64,000 nt of DNA. Origin: Icerya purchasi. Lineage: Eukaryota; Arthropoda; Insecta; Hemiptera; Monophlebidae. How positions within the stretch are numbered: position 1 is the first letter of the stretch; each line of letters starts with the position of its first letter. Under the pieces are notes generated by a model. That model was given only the letters and a program-made list of their open reading frames with translations. It made no database searches and was not told the DNA's origin. Of this stretch, positions 25,252 through 36,739 are shown one piece after another. Location of the stretch: the NCBI GenBank assembly GCA_039619475.1, contig CM077115.1, forward strand, positions 398,384,557-398,448,556. Reading direction: 5' to 3'. A program made the position numbers and the translations under genes.

Positions 25252-25978
25252 CTATTTTGAATATATTACAATTTGAATATTAACGCCCTCTGTATTATTT
25301 ACATTTACCACTGTTTCTTTTGTGTCATGATAGATCTGCCATGCATTTAGAGTAGCTCCCGATAACTGTGGACATGGTAATGGCCTATAGTAGTATATGA
25401 AATCGTTGACCTTTGTTTATTAGTTGTTGTACAACCTCTCTTCTTAAATAATAAATATCTAAATTTACAGCTAGAGTTAATGACATTTTACATAATTCTA
25501 TTTGAAAATCAGCCAAATTGGATAAGTTAATTATATTAAATATTAAATGTACATTATACTCTGTATCGCTGTAATATTTTCTGCATCTGAAAGAGAACAT
25601 ATATTACATAACTTGAAATAATTCATTTCTTCATTTAAATATTCTAATAGTTCTTTAGTTTCATCAATACTTGTGTTAATACAAACATCTATAACAATTT
25701 TACATTTTTCGCAGTTAATTTGAAAAGTAACTGATGGATCATGAAATATTTTTTTACAGCGTGTATCAACAGGCTGTTCCACTGAAAACAATGAAATATT
25801 ATGTGGCATTAATTATCCATTTCGATATTTAAGTAACATTTTTGCCCGTTTTCTATAAGTTTGAGTTGTGACATCACCGCGTAAAAGTGTGTACACAAGG
25901 TCATATAAAGCGTAATTTTCTTTTTTTCTAACCATGCATCTTTCCGATTGTGCGCTATCGCAATAACATACAGCTACA
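25252..25978 (-). pseudogene. Ubiquitin-specific-protease-like fragment, broken
   Basis: The minus strand holds a protein-like stretch in three frames joined by slips. An N-terminal part has ENYALYDLVYTLLRGDV (about 25930-25880) and one in-frame stop. A zinc-ribbon-like part follows with INCEKCKIVIDVC and later YFKLCNICS (two CxxC pairs, about 25720-25590). A middle part has TEYNVHLIFNIINLSNLADF. A C-terminal part has NAWQIYHDTKETVVNV ending NIQIVIYSK and a stop at 25252-25254. Two CxxC pairs followed by a W..Y.D and a final hydrophobic-Y motif resemble the C19 peptidase fold. I cannot see a clear catalytic Cys or His in one frame. The SINE at 25980 interrupts its 5' side. It could instead be an unrelated zinc-binding transposon protein. 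Confidence 0.4.
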
Positions 25979-25979
25979 A

Positions 25980-26194
25980 TTTCTTCTTCTTCTTATAGTG
26001 CCATACTCAGCTTCTGAGCATCGGCGACTACCTATTCGTACATCTCAGCCGTACAGATATAGGTAGTGTACTAGGCAATTTTAATATGCAACGCGAGTGA
26101 CACACACAAGACTACATTCGGAACTGATCGTAGCCGCTTGTTATCACACTACGAGTGCAGTCCCGTGTGTGTCTGCTATGTACTGACCTAGCGC
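25980..26194 (-). repeat. tRNA-derived SINE, copy 3 (5'-truncated)
   Basis: The minus strand starts at GCGCTAGGTCAGTAC (26194) and so lacks the tRNA head. It contains GATCAGTTCCGAATGTAGTC, shared with copies 1 and 2, and CCTATATCTGTACGGCTGAG and GTACGAATAGGTAGT, shared with copy 2. It ends in GGCACTATAAG followed by (GAA)n at 25980-25994. The end fits 3'-tail-primed LINE mobilisation. Confidence 0.85.
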
Positions 26195-26831
26195 AACTTC
26201 ATCAGCCACTTTTTATTAATTTTTTTAGATAAAATTTTAACAACTCCCCAACTATTTTTCTTCCATATTGTGGGGGATAGGGATGTGCATAAACGATGAA
26301 AGTTTGTGCACATTTCTGCACAAACGAAGCACAAACGGATGCACTATATTTTGCAAAAAAATATTAATGTGGGGAGGCCAACGTTTCAACAGCCCCCCCC
26401 CCCAATATCGCGGGATAGGGGTGTGCACAAACGATGAAAGTTTGTGCACATTTCTGCACAAACGATGCATAAACGATTGCACTATATTTTGATAAAAAAA
26501 TTTCAAAGTGGGGGGGCCAACGTTTCAACAGCCCCCCACCATTTTTCTTTAATATCGCGGGATGGGGGTGTGCACAAACGATGAAAGTTTGTGCACATTT
26601 CTGCACAAACGATGCACAAACGATTGCACTATATTTTGATAAAAAATTTCAAAGTGGGGGGGCCAACGTTTCAACAGCCCCCCCCCCCCCACTGTTTTTC
26701 TTTAATATCTCGGGATAGGAATGTGCACAAACGATGGAACTTTGTGCACATTTCTGCACAAACGATGCACAAACGATTGCACTATATATGAAAAAAAAAT
26801 ATTAAAGTGGGGGGGCTGTTGAAATGGACCC
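26192..26831. repeat. Right minisatellite arm (4 units)
   Basis: This is the inverted counterpart of the left arm with four units, recognised by TGTGCACAAACGATG-type sequence near 26285, 26423, 26570 and 26724 (spacing 138-154 bp). The inner end GCAACTTCATCAGCC (about 26194-26208) mirrors the left arm. Having two units on one side and four on the other implies unit gain or loss after insertion, or in the source copy. Confidence 0.9.
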
Positions 26832-27146
26832 AGTGTACCGGTCTTGATATTTTTAAAGAATTTGATATTGCATTTAAAAAAATGGATATTAACCTACAGA
26901 AAATTGTTTCCGTGACAACAGATGGTGCACCCAATGTGGTGGGAAAAAAACATTGGTTTTATCCAGTATCTTAAGCAAAATATTACACATTCTTTGACTG
27001 AATTTCATTGTATTATAATACACCAGCAAGTTTTATGTGCTAAGCAAGGTTTAAAAACATTTTCCAATGTAATGTCAGTTGTAATAAAAGTCATCAACTT
27101 TATAAATACAAGAGGTCTTAATAAACGACAATTTTCACAATTATAA

Positions 27147-28893
27147 TGAGTGTCAATATTCAGGGATTTTAACATACATATAATGTTCGATGGCTTAGTT
27201 GCGGTCAAGTTCTTAATCGGTTTTTCATTTTATTAGAAGAAATTAATTGAATTTCAAATTTTTAAGGATTATTCCCAATAGTATAAGAGCTACAACTGTA
27301 CTAAATTTCAAAAACTGATTCTTTAATTTTTACCAGAGTTATAATTTTTATAAGCGTTATGGAAAAAAATTGCATGTATTTTCCATTTAAAACTTTGGTG
27401 ACTTTGGGGAGTGTGTTAATATTCTCAGATTTTACGGTTTTTTTTTTTTTTTATTTAGAAGAAAAAAAAAATTCCGAAATCATGTAAATAAGGACCATCC
27501 TAATATATATATATATATACATTTGTTAATTGACTTATACGCACCCAGTTTTGACGCATTTTCACCCGAATCGGGTGCAAGTACGTTGTTCAATAAAAAT
27601 CAGTTTTTCTGCATCTATGATCTCTGAAACGTCTAGATCCGAAAATTTGCTCGGATGCAAAAACAACAATATACATCTACTTATATACACTTTAGTTCCG
27701 TTGTAGAATGTGCAGGGTGCGATTGAGTCGTTTTGTATATCGCGACAAATTTATTATTTGTCTTGTACACCCCGAAGACGTGAGGTCACGTAATACAACT
27801 GTAATTTGACACCGCTGTGGGTCAGTTTCATTCGTTCGAATAGGAATTTCTAGCGCTGTCTTACTGATAAAAACGAACAGCAGTTTTTGTATATAAACTT
27901 TTCTCTATCTCTCTTACTCGCCGTGCTCGCGTTTTTTAATTGCAAGTTACGCAGTTCAAAAACGGTGTCGAAAAAGGTGTAATTTTTCGCTTCGGCCGGC
28001 CACGTCAGCGCGCAACGCAAAAGTGCGCCATAGGGGGGAAGTGCCTCTCCGAGCGCCGAAAGGACAAATTTTTTTATGGAAAGTCGGTTGTAGAGAAACT
28101 CTTTCAGTATAAAATCTTTTTTGAATTTTTGCTCTAGAACATTATTATTAACAAATCGGAGGCTGAATTTCGGTGACCTCTACTTTAACATTATTGCCAA
28201 TCTTGCAAAAACTTATGAATATCAAGAAGCCAAAAATTTTTATGGTAGTTAGGCCTCTCAAATACCTACAATTTAAATGAAGAAAAAGTTCGATACTATA
28301 ATTAGGTAATTAATTTTTCGAAATTCGATATTTTTCGCAGCTTTTATTTTTTTTTGCAAAAACTTATAAACCGGTTTCAATTAAACAAAAAGTCGTTTAT
28401 TCGCAATTTAAAGATCTATAACGAGATTTTTTTTGGAATAGAAAAAGTCGAAAAACCGGTTTCGCGCACGTTCGCGAACTGGTTTCTATGGGAATGCCAT
28501 AAAATTTGGTGTCCATTCAATAACAGTTTTATTCCCGACATTTTTTTGTATATATTATCGCGGTGAAAAACTTTTATTAATCGACTTTTTAAAAATCAGC
28601 CTAAAAGTTGCTCTAATTTGATTGGACTATAAGTTGTCGAGTAATTCTAGCGCTAGAATTTCAATAAAGAATCATGTTCGCAATTAAAAATGCGGAGGCG
28701 ATCTATAATTCAGATTAATTCAAAATAATTATATTGCAATGGAAATATTATCCTTTTATCGGCTTTTTGGTACTACGTTGCGCCGGTAATTCCAAACTAA
28801 GGGTTTATGATTTTACGTTATAATCACTGATTAAATTATGGAAAACGATGAATTTATTTACCTGGGTTAAATTAAAGTAAAATAAACGCCTAC
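27147..28893. other. Intron sequence with probable further transposon debris
   Basis: A T-run is at about 27438-27452 and (TA)n at about 27505-27517. A distinctive segment at about 27920-28140 is GC-rich (GGCCGGCCACGTCAGCGCGC, then GGTTGTAGAGAAACTC), and another at about 28320-28520 contains ACTTATAAACCGGTTTCAAT. Both have the look of dispersed non-coding repeats, but no second copy or termini are visible in this window. The 65- and 70-codon frames there are not supported as genes. Confidence 0.35.
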
Positions 28894-28998
28894 CTTATTA
28901 TCGCGATATTTGAAATCCCAAAATCAACTCGATTAAGCGTGCGCAACATTTCGTCAAATGAATCTTCTTCCAAGAGTAGCATCACGTTGTTATTCTCG
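28894..28998 (-). CDS. Exon D of unidentified minus-strand gene
   Basis: A 105-base open exon read as 1 + 34 codons + 2 bases. The acceptor is TTTATTGTAG and the donor AAG|GTAGGC. The peptide has ENNNVMLLLEEDSFDEMLRT then LNRVDFGISNIAI, an acidic amphipathic stretch. Entry phase matches exon C's exit and exit phase matches exon E's entry. The intron to exon C is about 18 kb and that to exon E about 7 kb. I see no named domain. Confidence 0.65.
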
Positions 28999-30368
28999 CT
29001 ACAATAAATAAAAAGTTAAAAAAATAAAAAAAAAAAAAAAAAAAAAAGAAAGAAAGAAGACAAAAAGCAGTATTAAATTTGTATAAAAGCAAAAATATTC
29101 AATACACACAAACCAAAAACAAACACGTGTAAAGATATCACAAATGTTCGCGAAGACATATTTTCCGTTTAGAAAAAAGTAATATACAAACCGCAACATG
29201 AATATGTTTTCCTTAAACGTGCAGGTTGATACTTATTATTAGGGAAATCAGCTGGCATCTAACAGAGTTAGTCAAACACATAAAGCATCGAAAAAAACAT
29301 TTATAAAAATAATCTGTAATTGATAATTATTAATATAGTATTTAAAAATAAACTTTAACCGGTGTAGAAGAATCGTGCCACAAAGACATGTGTAGGGAAG
29401 TTCTACGATTTCGATTTTTTTTTCTTACGAATTTCAAATTATGATTTTTCATTTATATTGAATTACATGCGTAAATGTTGCTGCCCTTTTTATTCCTACG
29501 TCTAAACATAAATCATGCACCGACGCAGAAAAATCATAAAAGATAACTAGAAATACTTCGAAATACCGACATAGATATTTTTTCGTAATATTTATACTTA
29601 ATTACCGTATTCATTCCAAATATTCGGCATTAGTAACACACTGCGCATGTACCATTCTCATCGCATCGCAGTATAAACACCATCACGTGTACTCTTCGAG
29701 TACAGCCCTGCATCTACTTAAATAAAAACTCTTTGTAGATAAATATGATTTTATACCTTACTTACAGTTGGAATATATACGCTATTACACATTATAGCAC
29801 ATGAGATTTAGTATGTACCAAATTATATCAATGTTAACTTGATCTTATATATACATATGTGTTCCAAATTAGGTACTGATCCAGTAACTCTTCAGATCAT
29901 GAGAGACATTATGTCATAAAGATCAAGTGTGTTTTTTAAGTTTTATATACGCATTTTTTTAATCTTTAATCGACGTTATGAACTATGTAATTAAAATTGT
30001 AATAACAATTACTAAACAAACCGAAAATTATTACCATTGAAATTAAATCTTCTACAAGTGAGAATAAAAGAACTATCCCAGCTACGGGTCCAGCACTCGT
30101 TCCGATAACGAGTTGCGAAGATTTGAATTTTATGAACACACATATATGTATATACGTCTGTTCGCCTGATGAATACGCACGCTAACTTTCATTCGTTGAT
30201 CGAAAGACTATTTGTAGTGTAACTATCCGTGTTTATACATTTGTTTTTATGGGCATGGATGCGAGAAAAATATTTAGTGCAACCACAGCCTTGATAGAAC
30301 AATACGTATTAAACCATTACGTGTGATCGATATGTAGAATTAATAATATCAGACATGAATTGTTCTCC
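28999..30368. other. Intron sequence, nothing recognised
   Basis: A poly(A) run at about 29028-29047 directly precedes the exon D acceptor region in minus orientation. Otherwise AT-rich single-copy-looking DNA ending in the TTAA target of the next element. Confidence 0.5.
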
Positions 30369-30372
30369 TTAA

Positions 30373-31577
30373 GGGGGTATTTTAGTCTAGAAATATGAAA
30401 AAATCAAAATTTTTTTTTTGCATATTCTGATAGTTTAGACATTTAAGAATATACTCCTAAAAAGAGTTTTCAAAATTAAAATTATTTACGGAGTTATAGC
30501 TATTTTCGTGACGAGGCAACTAAATCGGCTCAGTCGGAGCGGATCAAACAATAGACGGTAGACATTCTTCGACTGCCTGAGGATAAATCAAACTCTTTTA
30601 TATATTATATATGTTTAAAAATCGATCAACTGAAGGCCATTGTAACGTATTTTGTTGAAATCTTTTCTTGTTTAGTGTTCAGTTCAGGTTAGTTTCGTTT
30701 CAATCTTCAAGCAACGTAGATTTGCGTATTCTACAGTACAAAAATATAAAATTTTGAGTGAATATTTTATTTATTAAGTGTAAAATGGATAAAAAAAAAG
30801 TAACAAAGGAAGTGCTGCGCGTCCAAATAGACAAAAATCAAGGAACATTTAGACTGTCAGGCGGGATGTAATTCAGATTGAACGCTCTGAAATCCGTGCT
30901 TCTGATGCTTCAAAAGAAGCTAAGACTGCTGGTCTAACAGAAAGGACTTCAGAAAATGTACAATTTGAAGTGGAAGAAGGTCCATTGTCTGAAGCAGGAA
31001 TCGCCGATTAAAAAAATGCAAGTATAACGTATCGTTCTAGGAAATATCTTTGAAAACTTGAAACGCGTTTTTTTTCGAAACTACTTTTTTCAACACGGTT
31101 GACATGATATCTCAAGTTCTTATAAACCGATTTACTTGAAATTGGGCGTGGATCTTCTTTATATATCCTTCTACAGCCCATACCAGAATAAAAGCAAAAT
31201 TTTGATTTTTACTATTTTTAAAAAATTTAGAAATGTCAAAAAGAAGGTAAAAAATCGACTTTTTTTTCAAACATTCACCATTTTACGAAAAAAATGTTTT
31301 TTTTCTTCTCTGCTTACTGTTTAAGAATCTTTTTTTTTTTTTTTTTTGTTTCAGATAACTAGAAAGGTTGGAATCGTGTCAACCAGGACACACCCTTTTT
31401 TTTTACCCCTCCACTTCATCAGCCTGTAACTTCGTGAATTTTGAATTTTTTTCTTTGACAATTTTTTTGTGTATTCTTGAAACATGAATAAATAAATAGT
31501 AAAAAAATAGATAGTAAAAATATTTCTTTTTCTTTTTTATTGATCTTGAAAAAACCTCCTTAGACTAAAATACCCCC
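30373..31577 (+). mobile_element. TTAA-flanked DNA transposon, Kolobok-like, internally deleted
   Basis: The left terminus GGGGGTATTTTAGTCTAG (30373-30390) is matched by an inverted right terminus CTTAGACTAAAATACCCCC ending at 31577. TTAA lies immediately outside both ends (30369-30372 and 31578-31581). TTAA targets are used by piggyBac and Kolobok; the G-run terminus fits Kolobok better. The 1.2-kb length and lack of a transposase core make it a deleted, non-autonomous copy. Confidence 0.8.
30785..31011 (+). pseudogene. Remnant ORF in the Kolobok-like element
   Basis: ATG at 30785 opens a basic start (MDKKKVTKEVLR) that stops after 28 codons. A one-base shift then continues DVIQIERSEIRASDASKEA and VEEGPLSEAGIAD to a stop at 31009-31011. 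It probably represents the fused first and last parts of a longer transposon protein after internal deletion. I cannot assign a domain. Confidence 0.45.
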
Positions 31578-31581
31578 TTAA

Positions 31582-34500
31582 GTCACTTGACAGTTTTAAA
31601 ATAATCGACGTCTAACTGCATGCATTTTAGAACGGACCATTATGTGCGCTATATACATGTGCAGTGACCGTTACATTCGGACAAAAACATACAAATATTT
31701 TTTCTCCGCTACCATAACGTGTGCGAATAATAGTTGGTAATGTACATGGTAACTACGCAGATTACTTAAAATCGTAGCTTTAGAAATTAACGTTTTCGGT
31801 GTATCACGCGTACCAGTAAACAAACGCAGAAGTAATAATAAATGTTCTGTCGAATCTAATTTTTATTCCGGTACCATCACGGTGAGGAATTTACATTTTG
31901 GTAATATTTAGAGGAACATTTGTTTTCGTTTTTCTATTAAACCTCTTTTAAGGGAAAACGAACTTCAGTGAAATTACAGGGCAGTATGCATATTATAATA
32001 TCTGATACTGTTTAATAACGATTGTGAGTTTCCAAATAAAGAAAAACATCAGAAAGTATATTTATGCACTTTCGTGAGTAGAGCAAGTTAGTCGCAAAAC
32101 ACAAAATCTGTCAAGGTCACATTGTTCATGCTTATAAAGAGCGAAAAAAATTAGGGTAGAGCTAGCGAATAAAATGGGCACTACTAGTTACTTTTGCCAC
32201 GGATGGCGCTCCAACATCTTACTACATTTACCAAACTAGCATCATAACTTTAAGCGGTATTTACGAAGCGAAGCATTGTTACAAACTGTTCTGCAAAAGA
32301 AAAAATTAAATCATGTAATGATAATATCGATTCAAAAATTATTTGTTTTCAACCTTACCTATCCGTGAAAATAAAACTGTACAGAACTAGCGAGGTAAAA
32401 AGTGTATTAGCTAATGCTTGCTTAAATCTCTCTTAATTATTCGGCTCTTCGTCTTCTTCTGAGTACTCACCTTACGGAATCATCTTTTTCTTACGTACTT
32501 CACAATCCTCTCTCCGAGATGCCAACTCTATTTCTATCACACCAAGTTTTCCGAATGACTCACTTCGCAAAATTATTACACTCTTAAGACAAAATAACAT
32601 CAATATCAGATTCTTTACTCAAATACTCAGCTCACCGGTACCGGATTTTACAAATATAACTATAAATAACCCCATTTTAAACGTTACAAGAGAGGGCTCA
32701 TTCGATATTACCCCGATTACGTACAGAATATGATAAACAAGTACACAGAACATATAATCTCCTATGCAGATGGAGGAAAGTTCCACCCAACACTCACCTT
32801 TCGAACAGAATGCGCATATACAGGATCTAACATAATTGCAATATTCAGCTCAATAATAACACTGTTTAGTACGCAGAAATTTAAGGCATCTTCTATTGCC
32901 TATAATACTTTCTTTCCCTACCACCGAGGTCACAAAAACCGTTCGTAATAAGATTCAATACCGACTATAGATTCAGTTACTAACTTCTTATCTAAAAATT
33001 ACTCATCCAAGTACAGGATACACTACCAAGTTACATAAAAAAGATTGCTCGGTTTCATTTATCTGAGTCCCCAGTCATGCAGTTTATCTGAGAATGCGCC
33101 CAATCAGCGTTACATACTCCAGAACCCGCACATCTATCGGGCCGATACGATATTTCACACTCGTATAGGATGAGTGAAAAATACATTTGACACTACGTAC
33201 CAAACATTTTTGACTCAGATCAAACCAACACCATAAGCATGATGACCGCTAGAAAGCATATCTCGCACCGACTTTAATGTCATTAGTCAGTCATGTGCCC
33301 CTCCTGATTATTGTCGTTCTTAAACTATCACACAAACTGTGCGGCACGAACTTCTGAGCTACCTAAATTTGCAATGCCACAAACATGATACCCGAGATAA
33401 CAGATTTCCCTAGACGTAATAAAATAAATAAACACGATACAATATATATAATAAAAAGTAAAAAATCCGTCCTATTAGGTCGCTTTTTTAACAAACTGCT
33501 AATTATTTAAATAAGTTATTTTATTTATTCGTAATTGGTAACATTATCGCGTACACCATTGCAACCGTATGGCCAACGATAAGAAAATGTACTGTCGTAA
33601 AAATAATTAAAACCATTAAGATATAATGCGATAAAATAATTGTTAAAATAATTACGTTTATGGTGTTTTTTTTTTTCATGAAAAGGCAGATCCTTGTTGA
33701 CAGAGAAAATATAAGGAAAGAAAAGACTGAACAGTGAATTAGAGAAAAAAAGAAAAAATCGGAAATAGTTAGGGAAAGAAGTCAAATAATTTGTTCAGTG
33801 GAATAAGGTTGTGAATTCTGAAAAATACGGTGGACAAAGTCTTTGCCCGTTCAGTGCGCGTTTAGGAATTAGTTATTTAGATATACACTAATTCCACGAA
33901 AAAACGCGCAATTCAATTAATATACCTCTGCCGTGTCCGGTGAATAAGAATATCGATCTTATCCACTGTTGTAACCGAGAGGAAAAGAATAACTAAAAAA
34001 TTTTGCTTATCACATATAAAACTAAAAACAAAGCTCGCTCTAAAATATTCGTTAACAGCACTGTTAAATAATACGTCCGAATAACCAAAAAGTAAATAAA
34101 ATTTCTAGCAGTTTTTTGAATATTCTGAAAAGTCGGCGCGGGAATTTCGAATTAATAAGACTTTAAAAACGACTGATAAACTTTGAAGTGGAAGGAATCG
34201 CATTCTTAGGATACGAAGAAAACAAAAACAGAAAGAAAACGAACATTCCCAGGAATAATAATAGCGAAATATTTATTAGATAACCGGAAAATTTAGTTCA
34301 ACTGAAGCGATATCAGTTTTTGGAACATGAAATAATTGCGATTTTACCCTTTTCTTATATCGTTGCTAGCGAATTCCCTTCCTCTTGTTCTACTATGAAA
34401 CGGATAAAATCGAGCGATTATTTTTAACGAACGACACATCAGGCTTATTTTTAAATGTATTTTTTAAAATGCGAAATTTAAAAAAAAAGAAATCTGCTTG

Positions 34501-36739
34501 AAATACAAATGATTTCATTTGATTAATCTTCGAAGACGATTTCAACCTTTTCATATTTATTAATTACCCGAATGGTGTTTATTCATTTTTTTTTTTTTTT
34601 TTGTAGTTAATACCTAAAATATAAAGTTAAAGGTAACGCTAGATTTAAATTTTACGAGACCATTATCTAGCTATATGTATGTTTTTTTATTTATCTAAGG
34701 AATGAATTTTTAAAAAAATTTCTTACTAGCCGCTGCAGGTTTTTTTTTTTCTATCAGAAATATATACGGTTAGAATTACTCACTAATAGGAAAACAATGT
34801 AAGACATAAAACAGCCTGAAGTGATCGGGGTAGACGCAAAAAATCCTGATCTTGCATTAAACTAGAAATTGTTCATCATATAGGACACCGGTATTATAAT
34901 TTCTATTTTGTTTCTTGTTTCATTTTTTAATAATAAATTCCTATGACTTCATCGCCCTTAGTACACTAATGTTCTTCGTCCTTTCAGCTTACTCCTTTTA
35001 TTTTTCTACTCCTAAACACCCCTAGACGATTTTTAACGGCGAATTTGACTTCGCACTCGTTCTTTCGTTCACTGATGACTTCGGCAATCCTGCGTAGGAC
35101 GTGGCATTGTTCCATTTCTTAACTTCCCTTTATCACTCAATTAATTAATTTCTTTAAAAATTAGCTCTTTCTTCAATTTGAACTTTCTTTTCAAGAATTT
35201 CACAATTGATGGTACAATGTATCGAATATCGTTCAGCCAAATCTGCTTTTTCGGAGTTACTACCACGACTTCCCTAAATTTTCGCTGTATCATTTTTTCG
35301 ACATGTCTTCCGGTTTTGTTTTTTTTCGTTTTACTTACCTGCTGCACCGTTTCGTTCTTTTCATCCGAAAAAATCGGATTTACGATGCAGCTGATCTTTA
35401 TATACTCTTTCAATTTTATTTACAACTCATAACCTCTTTCTTTTCCTACTCCTCACAGTCTATCGGCCCTATAGTCTAATCCTTGATTTTCTCAATCTTC
35501 AATAATCACAATCGAATTTTCTCTATTCTTTTCTTCTCATTATTATGATATTAGTGCCCGTTAGTGAGTGCAATAAAAAAGAGCATATATATTCACCCGA
35601 ATCAGAGTTGGCAACATTCAATGCATGAGAATTCCAACGTAAGCAATGATAATTAACGCGAATGCATCCAGTTACCGCAGTATGTTAGGCAGCGGTATTT
35701 CGTACAAGTAGAACTCGGTTCGAATCTTGTCAGCACAGATTAAGAGTTCAAATAACTATGATCACGCACCGGGCTTATTTCTATAACACAAATAAATAAT
35801 AAATAAAAATGATGCGAGTGCGTTCATGCAAAAACGATAAGTCGAATCGAGTCTGTGTGATTCCTACCGATTCAATCCTGATGCAAATTGAATTTTACGG
35901 CGCCATTTCGTAGAGTCTATTTATCACCTAGCTTTTTCTTCTTCCTAACTGAAGATTGAGAATAATAACATTTAACATAGCAGATAATTGATAGCGAACA
36001 CTTTCCTGTCTGTTACAAAAGCGTCCTGAAATATATAACGCGCAAAACATTAAACAAAAATCGCGACGGTATCAGTCGCACGTAGAAAAAATTACTGAGA
36101 AATTATAACTTCTGCAGGAATAATTTTTAAATATTTAATATTTACCTTCAAGTTTAATTATATTTATAATTAAATTACAACTGCATAATAATAATAATAA
36201 TATTTTCTGAATTAAAAAAAAAAAAAAAAAAAACATGAAGAAATAACGTGATTTTTTTAAAAACATAATACATTTTCTAAAAACAACGGTTCACGCGCTG
36301 ATATCGGACTGGAAAAGGTCATCGAGAATAATTTTTTTCAAAAAAAAAAAAAAATATTTTCAAATTTTTGCGTACTACTATTCCAAAGAAAATTTTGACA
36401 TCTTATCGTGTTAACCATTTTTTAATAAAACTATCGAAAAAATGTTATCATATTTATATTTTTATATTTTAATTAACTAATTCACAAATAAGTTATTCAC
36501 CAAAATTATTTTAAAATACATTATATTCAAAATTTCGTTTCCGTTTCGAAAATATTGATCACATATTTCTGGAAAATTTTTGTACACTTTTATTTTAAGA
36601 GAATATCATTTTTTACGTTGTCTTTATAAACCGTACTTTGTGTAACCACCAAGATCAAAGATTTTCTGAAACAACTTTTGTTTTGCTCTTTTACTTAATT
36701 AGATAATAAGGCTCCTTTTCATTTGAAAAATAATTTTAC
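31582..36739. other. Intron sequence, mostly unassigned; possible RNase H-like scrap
   Basis: No host exon recognised. At about 32745-32940 (plus) a frame with HIISYADGGKFHPTLTFRTE is weakly like the start of a LINE RNase H domain, but it has no second motif I trust. Region 32430-33400 is less AT-rich and reads like old retroelement. Homopolymers: T-run at about 34586-34602, A-run at about 36211-36231 and A-run at about 36339-36352. Frames at 33525-33785, 35141-35413 and 35178-35432 overlap or lack motifs and are treated as chance. Confidence 0.35.

Larger units (their letters stand above)
23985..26831. mobile_element. Mutator-like element with minisatellite terminal repeats
   Basis: The insert splits the hAT transposase. 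The nonamer AGTGTACCG is found just outside both ends (23976-23984 and 26832-26840). The terminal inverted repeat begins G(G/A)GTCCATTTCAACAGCC. Each arm is made of ~145-bp units: two at the left and four at the right. A 9-bp duplication fits the Mutator superfamily, and minisatellite-like long terminal repeats recall its Rehavkus group. That group name is from memory. No transposase is visible, so this copy is an internally deleted or non-autonomous form. It carries a broken protease-like gene and a truncated SINE. Confidence 0.8.
23318..27146 (+). pseudogene. hAT transposase (BED finger, GTF2IRD2/ZBED-like), interrupted
   Basis: An N-terminal BED zinc finger is legible around 23375-23495: FDKYDVIGNNKTTVCVICNK, then HFEKLH as the His pair. 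A linker follows with VLKTFLIPKNN and HCIARNGKPFSEGEFIKQVF (about 23570-23680). The catalytic region begins with LIALDESNDLNDYAELAVFA (about 23860-23910), which has the Asp of the RNase H-like fold. The gene is then split by a 2.85-kb insertion (23985-26831). After it come DGAPNVVG in a shifted frame (about 26920) and HCIIIHQQVLCAKQ, then VVIKVINFINTRGLNKRQF (27005-27140). The order and motifs match hAT transposases of the group that gave rise to vertebrate GTF2IRD2 and ZBED proteins. The C-terminal dimerisation region is missing. Stops and frameshifts inactivate it. Confidence 0.85.
22771..27816 (+). mobile_element. hAT element containing nested insertions
   Basis: The left end CAGTGATGTCGAAC (from 22771) and the right end TTTGACACCGCTG (to about 27816) form a short imperfect inverted repeat of the CAGNG type usual for hAT elements. 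Between them lies a split BED-finger transposase pseudogene. The flanks do not give a clean 8-bp duplication (GTAGGTCAG versus GTGGGTCAG depending on how the end is placed), so the exact borders are uncertain. The right part (27147-27815) is non-coding and may include other debris. Confidence 0.6.

Noticed and set aside
26252..26791. Several 66-84 codon frames with repeated peptides (HRLCRNVHKLSSFMH)
   Set aside because: They are translations of the ~145-bp minisatellite units and occur on both strands.
32730..32948. LINE RNase H domain
   Set aside because: Only one weak motif (YADGGKF) was seen; the later Glu and Asp motifs could not be placed with confidence.
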